From NCBI GenBank assembly GCA_955651735.1, contig CATPAM010000180.1:1-5769 (forward strand): a stretch of DNA of 5,769 bases. The letters run 5' to 3'. Shown here one piece after another: positions 1 through 5,769 of the stretch. Made by a program: the position numbers and the translations under genes. The DNA is from Candidatus Acidiferrales bacterium (GTDB lineage Bacteria; Acidobacteriota; Terriglobia; Acidiferrales; UBA7541). The notes beneath the pieces were generated by a model. The model was not told the DNA's origin and searched no databases. It saw only the letters and a program-made list of their open reading frames with translations. The first letter of the stretch is position 1; every line of letters starts with the position of its first letter.

Positions 1-992
1 CCATCGACTTCAAAGAGCAGGAGAAGAAGCGCCTGATCGACATCATGCGGCACACCGTCGAGCGGCTGAATTCCATCGAGCGCGAAGCAGTAAGGCTGGA
101 GCGCAGACGCAATGCCGCGCGCGGCGATGCCGCCAGGGAGGCGCGCAAGCAACTACGCTCTTGCCGCGTGCAGCTCAGAGAAATCGATGATTCCAGCGAG
201 GTCAGCGCGGCCAGCCTAAAGCGCACCCTCGCTCTGATCCGGCGTGGTGAGGCGGAAGCCGATCAGGCAAAGAAAGAATTGACCGAAGCAAACCTTCGCC
301 TGGTCGTATCCATTGCCAAGAAGTACGCCAACCGCGGACTGCAGTTCCTGGACTTGATCCAAGAGGGCAATATCGGCCTCATGAAGGGTACCGACAAGTT
401 CGAGTGGCGCCGCGGCTACAAGTTTTCGACCTACGCCACATGGTGGATTCGCCAGGCTATCACTCGGGCCATTGCCGATCAGGCACGCACGATCCGCGTC
501 CCCGTGCACATGATCGAGTCAATCAACAAACAAGTTCGCACCAGCCAGCAGCTCCTCCAGGAGCTTGGCCGCGAGCCGACCTCCGAGGAAATCGCCAAGC
601 GCATGGACATCCCTGTGGAGGCCGTGCGCAGGACCAAGAAAATTGCGCAGCAGCCCCTTTCTTTCGAGACCCCCATCGGAGAGGAAGATGAGGCGCATCT
701 CGGGGACTTCATCGAAGACAAGAACATTGAGTCTCCTTCAGACGCGGCCATCAACCTCAATCTCAGGGAAAAGATGGCGTCCATGTTGAAGACGCTTAAC
801 CCACGCGAGGAAAAAATCATCAGGATGCGCTTTGGCTTGGATGACGGAAACGATCACACGCTCGAGGAAGTGGGCCAAACGTTCGCGGTTACACGCGAAC
901 GTATCCGGCAGATCGAAGCCAAGGCATTGCGAAAATTGCGGCATTCGTCACGCTCGGGCCGATTTCGGATCTTTCTCGAGAGTTCGTTCTAG
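1..992 (+). CDS. rpoD: RNA polymerase sigma factor, RpoD/sigma-70 group 1 type (5' end outside window)
   Basis: This sigma subunit directs RNA polymerase to -10/-35 promoters. The frame is open to the window edge, so the ATG at 45 is internal and the true start lies upstream. Residues are numbered from that ATG. Residues 1-60 form a charged helical linker matching the non-conserved region before region 2. Region 2 (about 75-157) includes [31 protein letters not shown] and [18 protein letters not shown]137 and T140 sit at the positions that read the -10 element in E. coli RpoD. Region 3 is about 158-235. Region 4 contains RMRFGLDDG and the helix-turn-helix [19 protein letters not shown] (282-300), with the -35-contacting Arg/Glu residues intact. 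The C-terminus reads HSSRSGRF where E. coli has HPSRSEVL. Because region 1 is not visible, it could be the housekeeping sigma or a close paralogue. The RRM gene begins 26 nt downstream. Confidence 0.93.
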   Translation, partial: IDFKEQEKKRLIDIMRHTVERLNSIEREAVRLERRRNAARGDAAREARKQLRSCRVQLREIDDSSEVSAASLKRTLALIRRGEAEADQAKKELTEANLRLVVSIAKKYANRGLQFLDLIQEGNIGLMKGTDKFEWRRGYKFSTYATWWIRQAITRAIADQARTIRVPVHMIESINKQVRTSQQLLQELGREPTSEEIAKRMDIPVEAVRRTKKIAQQPLSFETPIGEEDEAHLGDFIEDKNIESPSDAAINLNLREKMASMLKTLNPREEKIIRMRFGLDDGNDHTLEEVGQTFAVTRERIRQIEAKALRKLRHSSRSGRFRIFLESSF

Positions 993-1006
993 GAATATGC
1001 AAAATC

Positions 1007-1013
1007 AAGGAGA
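1007..1013 (+). promoter_or_regulatory. Ribosome binding site of the RRM gene
   Basis: AAGGAGA lies 5 nt before the ATG at 1019, a near-ideal Shine-Dalgarno match that fixes this start. The same nonamer (TCAAGGAGA), with the same spacing, precedes the next small gene. Confidence 0.85.
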
Positions 1014-1018
1014 CGGGA

Positions 1019-1378
1019 ATGAAGAATCTTTTTGTAGGCAACATGAGTTTTCAAACCACGGAAGCTGAATTGAGCGCGCTGTTCAAGCCGTTCGGACAGG
1101 TGACGCGCGTCCACCTGGTCATGGACAGAGAGACTGGCCGGGCTCGCGGCTTTGCCTTTGTGGAAATGCCCAATGACGACGAAGCCGCCAAGGCCATCGC
1201 GGCGCTGGACGGAAAAGAGCTGGGCGGTCGTAACTTGAAAGTGAACGAAGCGCGCCCCAAAGCTGCGGGCGGCGGACCTCGCCCCGGTGGTGGCGGCGGA
1301 GGCGGACGCGGACGGGAAAGATTCTCCAACGAAGATTATCGCGAAGCCACACGCCAGCCTCGCGAGCCGCGCTGGTAG
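1019..1378 (+). CDS. Glycine-rich RRM-domain RNA-binding protein
   Basis: This 119-residue protein has a single N-terminal RNA recognition motif (about 2-78) and a glycine/arginine-rich tail. RNP2 is LFVGNM (4-9) and RNP1 is RGFAFVEM (43-50); F5, F45 and F47 are the aromatic residues expected to stack on RNA bases. The tail (84-101) includes seven consecutive glycines followed by RGRER, and ends in a charged stretch closing with Trp. This architecture matches the bacterial Rbp family known from cyanobacteria and other phyla, where members bind single-stranded RNA in the cytoplasm and some are cold-induced. The RNA target here cannot be read from sequence. The start is set by a strong ribosome binding site. 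The gene sits 26 nt after the sigma factor stop, so co-transcription is plausible; no cold-shock type long leader fits in that gap. Confidence 0.93.
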   Translation: MKNLFVGNMSFQTTEAELSALFKPFGQVTRVHLVMDRETGRARGFAFVEMPNDDEAAKAIAALDGKELGGRNLKVNEARPKAAGGGPRPGGGGGGGRGRERFSNEDYREATRQPREPRW

Positions 1379-1423
1379 CTGCAAAGCCCAGCCTTTCGCG
1401 TCATAGGCAGCTTCCCTTGCGAC

Positions 1424-1432
1424 TCAAGGAGA
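1424..1432 (+). promoter_or_regulatory. Ribosome binding site of the small basic protein gene
   Basis: TCAAGGAGA ends 5 nt before the ATG at 1438. It decides that start against the in-frame ATG at 1417, which has no such site and would place this motif inside the coding region. Confidence 0.8.
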
Positions 1433-1437
1433 ATTCG

Positions 1438-1626
1438 ATGACGACTACATTTCAAAAGCGCCAGAAGGAAATGAAGCGGTTGGACAAGCAGCGTGAGAAA
1501 GCGGAACGCCGCGCCCAAAGAAAGCTCGAAAAGCGTGCCGAAAAGGACGCCCCAAGCGGGGATACCGGCGTGGAGCACATCAAGCCAGGCCCGCAGGACT
1601 TAGATCCGCAAGGCGGGGATGCGTAG
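1438..1626 (+). CDS. Small highly charged helical protein, function unknown
   Basis: This 62-residue protein has no domain I can name. Residues 5-38 are almost entirely Lys, Arg, Glu, Gln and Ala without prolines or glycines, for example KRQKEMKRLDKQREKAERRA. This predicts one long, strongly charged alpha helix of the single-alpha-helix or nucleic-acid-binding kind. Residues 39-62 switch to a Pro/Gly/Asp-rich, probably disordered tail. There is no signal peptide or membrane segment, so it should be cytoplasmic. The start at 1438 is chosen for its strong ribosome binding site; an alternative in-frame ATG at 1417 would add seven residues. It follows the RRM gene by 59 nt with an identical translation-start context. 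An RNA- or ribosome-related role is a guess from the neighbourhood and charge only. Confidence 0.75.
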   Translation: MTTTFQKRQKEMKRLDKQREKAERRAQRKLEKRAEKDAPSGDTGVEHIKPGPQDLDPQGGDA

Positions 1627-1688
1627 GACGAGGTCTATCTTCGTTCGCTACCTGCAAATCGCCCTTAGCACGCTCAGTCGTCCGCATC
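1618..1688. repeat. Long imperfect inverted repeat overlapping the stop codon of the small gene
   Basis: GATGCG (1618-1623) plus GACGA (1627-1631) are complementary to TCGTC (1678-1682) plus CGCATC (1683-1688). This gives an 11-bp stem whose only interruption is a 3-nt bulge made of the TAG stop codon. The loop is about 46 nt. No T-tract follows, so it is not a standard intrinsic terminator. It may be an mRNA 3'-end structure, or chance. Confidence 0.35.
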
Positions 1689-1749
1689 TCTGCGCCGTTC
1701 GCATCACTCCGCCAGGTCTTGTCAAATTCCAATGAATCCGAAGAAAGCG

Positions 1750-1787
1750 TGGTAGGAGCGTAGAGAATCGAACCCACGACCTAAGAC
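1750..1787 (-). pseudogene. tRNA 3'-end-like fragment with encoded CCA
   Basis: Read on the minus strand, this stretch contains AGGTCGTGGGTTCGATTC, the typical variable loop plus T-stem and T-loop of a tRNA. It is followed by a 7-nt acceptor-like segment CGCTCCT, a discriminator A and CCA. The T-stem no longer closes well (GTGGG against CTCTA). Upstream on the same strand there is no matching anticodon arm, D arm or 5' acceptor strand. It is therefore at most a decayed tRNA piece, such as may remain from an old integration at a tRNA gene, rather than a working tRNA. Confidence 0.4.
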
Positions 1788-1860
1788 TCTTTCGCCCGGC
1801 CGCTGGATTTGCCTCATCGAACCACAAGAGGCTAAGGTAGAACAAAGAAACAAACTTTCC

Positions 1861-1868
1861 GGAGGAAA
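1861..1868 (+). promoter_or_regulatory. Strong Shine-Dalgarno sequence upstream of the PMT-like gene
   Basis: GGAGGAAA is the best ribosome binding site in this gap. However, it is about 44-56 nt upstream of the two plausible starts of the glycosyltransferase. It is 10 nt before (counted from GGAGG) a TTG at 1876 that opens a different, short frame. Confidence 0.5.
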
Positions 1869-1875
1869 ATCAGCG

Positions 1876-1920
1876 TTGGATACCACGTCAGAGGCTTGCT
1901 CACTTTGTTCTTGTGGATGA
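1876..1920 (+). other. Possible 14-codon leader ORF overlapping the glycosyltransferase start
   Basis: A TTG start behind GGAGGAAA opens a frame encoding (M)DTTSEACSLCSCG and stops at TGA (1918-1920), five bases before the ATG at 1925. It could be a cysteine-containing leader peptide coupling translation to the next gene. It could equally be the original gene start cut off by a small indel, because moving between the two frames requires a shift of one base. TTG starts are weak, so this may also be coincidence. Confidence 0.25.
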
Positions 1921-1924
1921 AGAG

Positions 1925-3809
1925 ATGGCCAGTCAAGATTTAGCTACCTTGAGCAATGGTCTCTTCTCTCGCCGTTCGTTCCTGCTTTCCCTGGTTTTCC
2001 TAGTGGCATCCGCAATCTACCTGGGTTGCGTGCTATCTCCGCCATCGCTTATGGACGACGTTGATGCCGTGCAGGCACAAATCGCCAAAACAATGCTGAC
2101 CAGCGGTGATTGGGTGACGGCGCGGCTGGACGGAGTGCTGTACCTGGAGAAAGCTCCGTTAATTTATTGGCTGATGGCAATTTCCTATAAGATTTTTGAC
2201 GTATCCGATTGGGTCGCTCGGCTTCCAGTGGCGCTCGCCTCGATCGCTCTGGCACTCCTATCAGCCTCTTTCGGCATGTGGGCCTTCGGGGAACGGGCCG
2301 GTTTTTATGCGGGATTGATTATGTCCACATGCGTTGGATTATTTCTCTTCACGCGCATTCAGATCCCTGACGTGATGCTCACATTCACGATTGCCCTTGC
2401 CCTGTGGGCGTTCTTGCGAGCTCTGGATGAAGGGGAAAAGCGGCCCCGACTCTGGGCGGCCATCCTTGCAGCAAGCCTGGGCACTGGGCTGTTGCTCAAG
2501 AGTTTGGTTGGCATGGTATTTCCGGTCGCGGCTGGTCTGATTTACCTTTTCTTTTCCAAACAACTAATTTCCCGCAGAACCTGGCAGCGCCTGCGGCCCG
2601 TGAGTGGTTTTCTGATCGTGCTGCTGATCGCCGCCCCTTGGCATGTGCTGGCAACACTCCGGAATCCTCCCTATTTCGCGTGGACCCTGCAGAGCGGCCC
2701 TGGCCTGTACCACGGATTCCTATGGTTCTATTTTGTTAACGAACAATTTTTGAGGTTTCTAAACCTAAGATACCCGCGCGATTACAACACCGTTCCGCGA
2801 CTGTACTTCTGGCTGTTCCACCTGTTGTGGCTCTTTCCCTGGTCAGTGTACTTGCCGGCAATCACAAAACTCTCTTTTAAACCCGTGGATCGTGCTGGAC
2901 AAACCAGGCTTCTGGCGCTCTGCTGGGCGGGATTCATTCTCATCTTCTTCACGTTTTCCACGACTCAGGAATACTATTCGATGCCGTGTTATCCGGCTCT
3001 GGCTCTTCTGCTTGGCTCGGCAATGGCAGCGGAAGGCAAGTGGATCGATCGCGGAACGCGCGTCTTGGGAGCAACCGCCGCGCTCGCTGCTTTATCCGCC
3101 ATCGCCATCGCCTTTGCTGTGCACAATCTGCCCACTCCCGGAGACATTTCGGCTGCGCTGTCTCATCATCCTTCGGCTTATACGCTATCCCTTGGACACA
3201 TGCTGGATCTTACTTTTGATTCTTTCGCCTACCTGAGGTTGCCGTTATGCCTGGCAGGCGCCGCTTTCGTCCTGGGAGCCGTGGGTAACCTGCGGTGGTC
3301 CAGCATGCGTGCCTTTCTATCCTCGTCGCTCATGATGGTTCTGTTTTTTCATGCTGCCCGGCTGGCGCTCGTCGTCTTCGATCCTTACCTTTCTTCTCGT
3401 CCCCTTGCCGAGGCGCTTCGCTCGGCACCCCCTGGGAAACTCATCGTTGATCGCCATTACTATTACTTCTCTTCTGTGATTTTTTACACTGGTCAGGATC
3501 CCTTGCTGTTGAACGGCAAGTTCAACAATCTGGAATATGGAGCGGCGGCGCCAGGTGCCCCGGCGGTCTTTCTGACCGATTCAGAATTCAAAGACTTGTG
3601 GACAAGCGAGAACAGATATTACTTGGTTGCGGCTGAGCAGGGGGCCGACCGCATCGAGACCCTGGTTGGCAAGGAGCACTGTCAGACCGTTGCTACCAGC
3701 GGAGGGAAACTGTTGTTAACCAACGTACCCTCACGGAGTTCTTCTAGCCGTCTGCCGAGGGCGCAACGCCAATCCGCTGCACCGTTATTCCCTTTCTCTT
3801 CGATTGGAA

Positions 3810-3826
<17 letters not shown>
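1925..3826 (+). CDS. ArnT/PMT-family membrane glycosyltransferase
   Basis: This 633-residue protein is of the dolichyl-phosphate-mannose/ArnT type (GT-C fold). Such enzymes move a sugar from a polyprenyl-phosphate carrier to lipid A, lipid or protein on the outer face of the inner membrane. After TM1 (about 17-37), the first periplasmic loop carries DDVDAVQAQIA (44-54) where many family members have a DE catalytic motif. It is followed by the family hallmarks SGDWVTARLDG and YLEKAPLIYW (73-82). Around 10-12 further hydrophobic segments follow, up to about residue 485, including LKSLVGMVFP and the EYYSMPCYPALALLLG motif (349-364). Residues 490-600 form a soluble, presumably periplasmic domain. 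Residues 603-633 are a Ser-rich tail that looks poorly conserved. ATG 1925 is preferred on codon grounds; GTG 1913 (637 residues) is possible, and neither has a good ribosome binding site. The acceptor substrate is unknown; the neighbouring lipid genes suggest a glycolipid. Confidence 0.9.
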
Positions 3827-5292
<1,466 letters not shown>

Positions 5293-5295
5293 ATT

Positions 5296-5308
5296 GCGCA
5301 CGGTGCGC
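5296..5308. repeat. Short perfect palindrome just after sqdB
   Basis: GCGCAC and GTGCGC flank a single G, three nt after the sqdB stop codon. As RNA it could form a 5-bp, all but one G-C, hairpin with a 3-nt loop. No T-run follows on the plus strand, so any role in ending sqdB transcription would need Rho or the second hairpin downstream. Confidence 0.4.
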
Positions 5309-5314
5309 GGTAAC

Positions 5315-5348
5315 GAGAAGAAGAACTGAAAGCCACGTTGCTTGTGGC
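5315..5348 (-). terminator. Probable intrinsic terminator of the GT21 gene
   Basis: On the minus strand, GCCAC-AAGCAAC-GTGGC (5348 down to 5332) forms a perfect 5-bp stem with a 7-nt loop, eight bases after the TAG stop. It is followed directly by TTTCAGTTCTTCTTCTC, a T-rich but not pure T tail. The placement between two convergent genes fits a terminator. The stem is short, so efficiency is uncertain. On the plus strand the same hairpin lacks a T tail. Confidence 0.5.
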
Positions 5349-5356
5349 GATGACGC

Positions 5357-5769
5357 CTACAAATCGCTCTTGGTAGTGGAATTCGGAACCAGAGCATCCG
5401 TGGTCGCAACAAATTGGCCGTTTCGGAGGTGGTAGTCAACGTTACGCCAACGAATCGACGATCGCGTGAAGCTCGCTAGCCATATCACAAACGCCATAGC
5501 GTCCCAAAGTGGAATCAATGGCATTTTTGTCCAAAGTCCTGCCTGGCTCAGTCCGTGAATTCCGATGAGCCACGTCATGGCTATGCGACAGGCGAGGTAC
5601 GAACCGCAATAAGCCGCAACCACGAGTAATGTGGGATGGACCAAGACGGCGAGCATTGTCCATGGCAATCCCCAGGTGAAAAGCAAGCCAAAGTGACCCC
5701 ATGGCCGCATGGCTCTCATCACCGTCATCCAGCGCGCACGCTTGGCCAGAAGCTCGCCCACTCCCTGGA
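5357..5769 (-). CDS. GT21 glycosyltransferase, ceramide glucosyltransferase/HpnI-like, C-terminal part
   Basis: This is the C-terminal portion (about 137 residues) of a membrane-anchored GT-A glycosyltransferase; the gene starts beyond the right edge, since the frame is open to the window end. The visible sequence begins near the (Q/R)xxRW-type catalytic motif, here LAKRARWMTVMRAMRPWGH, which in the family lies just before the C-terminal membrane anchors. Hydrophobic segments follow (FGLLFTWGLPWTMLAVLV, and LLVVAAYCGSYLACRIAMTW), then the typical ending PLIPLWDAMAF with VIWLASF and SIRWRNVDYHL. GT21 members add a sugar from a nucleotide donor to ceramide, or, in HpnI, GlcNAc to bacteriohopanetetrol. 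The sugar and acceptor cannot be decided from this fragment. It converges on sqdB with 64 nt between stop codons, so the two are not in one operon but may serve related glycolipids. Confidence 0.85.
   Translation of the reverse strand, partial: QGVGELLAKRARWMTVMRAMRPWGHFGLLFTWGLPWTMLAVLVHPTLLVVAAYCGSYLACRIAMTWLIGIHGLSQAGLWTKMPLIPLWDAMAFVIWLASFTRSSIRWRNVDYHLRNGQFVATTDALVPNSTTKSDL

Larger units (their letters stand above)
1627..1912. other. Intergenic region between the RNA-related genes and the glycolipid genes
   Basis: These 286 bases hold no open frame with coding character. Visible elements are the right arm of the inverted repeat, a tRNA 3'-end-like fragment on the minus strand (1750-1787), and a short stem GCCTC/GAGGC (1811-1815 with 1828-1832). 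A Shine-Dalgarno sequence with a possible leader ORF lies just before the glycosyltransferase. The sequence ATCGAACC occurs twice, 48 bases apart (1768 and 1816). I could not find a convincing -35/-10 pair; TTGTCA at 1719-1724 has no good -10 partner. Confidence 0.6.

Noticed and set aside
989..1384. A 131-residue minus-strand open frame opposite the RRM gene, and proline- or arginine-rich frames beside it
   Set aside because: These are shadows of the glycine-rich RRM coding sequence; they have no ribosome site and low-complexity content.
1371..1392. GCTGG/CCAGC hairpin after the RRM gene as a terminator
   Set aside because: The stem is only 5 bp with a 12-nt loop and just three T residues follow; the next gene is close and shares signals, so termination here is not supported.
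1719..1750. TTGTCA as a -35 promoter element for the glycosyltransferase
   Set aside because: No recognisable -10 hexamer lies at 16-18 nt spacing.
1750..1832. A complete tRNA gene on the minus strand
   Set aside because: Only the T-arm and acceptor 3' end look like tRNA. No anticodon stem-loop, D arm or 5' acceptor strand pairs with it, and the T-stem is mismatched.
2892..3236. A 114-residue plus-strand frame within the PMT-like gene
   Set aside because: It is an out-of-frame shadow of a clearly coding membrane protein, with basic, serine-rich nonsense composition.

Overview
The window looks like chromosomal DNA from a free-living bacterium, most likely an Acidobacteriota relative. That placement is an inference from protein style: a group-1-type sigma factor, a bacterial glycine-rich RRM protein next to a tiny Lys/Arg/Glu-rich protein, and a PMT-family glycosyltransferase with a DDxD acidic motif. 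No rRNA or other phylogenetic marker is present to settle it. Base composition is moderately GC-rich and no intact mobile element is visible.

Left part (1-1626, plus strand): the C-terminal two thirds or so of an RpoD-type sigma factor, its 5' end cut by the window edge. It is followed 26 nt later by an RRM RNA-binding protein, then by a 62-residue highly charged small protein. The last two genes carry the same ribosome-binding sequence (TCAAGGAGA) with the same 5-nt spacing. The three genes may form one transcription unit concerned with gene expression and RNA.

Middle (1627-1912): a gap of about 286 bases without a convincing gene. It holds a long imperfect inverted repeat just after the small gene, a minus-strand fragment resembling the 3' end of a tRNA with an encoded CCA, and a strong Shine-Dalgarno sequence that fits a 14-codon leader ORF rather than the annotated start of the next gene.

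Right part (1913-5769): envelope glycolipid genes. A 633-residue multi-pass ArnT/PMT-like glycosyltransferase is followed, after a 248-nt gap, by sqdB, a UDP-sulfoquinovose synthase very close to plant SQD1. That gap is spanned by a reading frame broken by a single TAG, perhaps a decayed small membrane-protein gene. Converging from the minus strand is the C-terminal part of a GT21 (ceramide glucosyltransferase/HpnI-like) enzyme, with a plausible terminator hairpin between the two stop codons. Together these suggest a locus making sugar-modified lipids, with SqdB supplying the sulfosugar nucleotide. No recognised sulfoquinovosyltransferase (SqdX, SqdD) is in view, so the acceptor enzyme is an open question.
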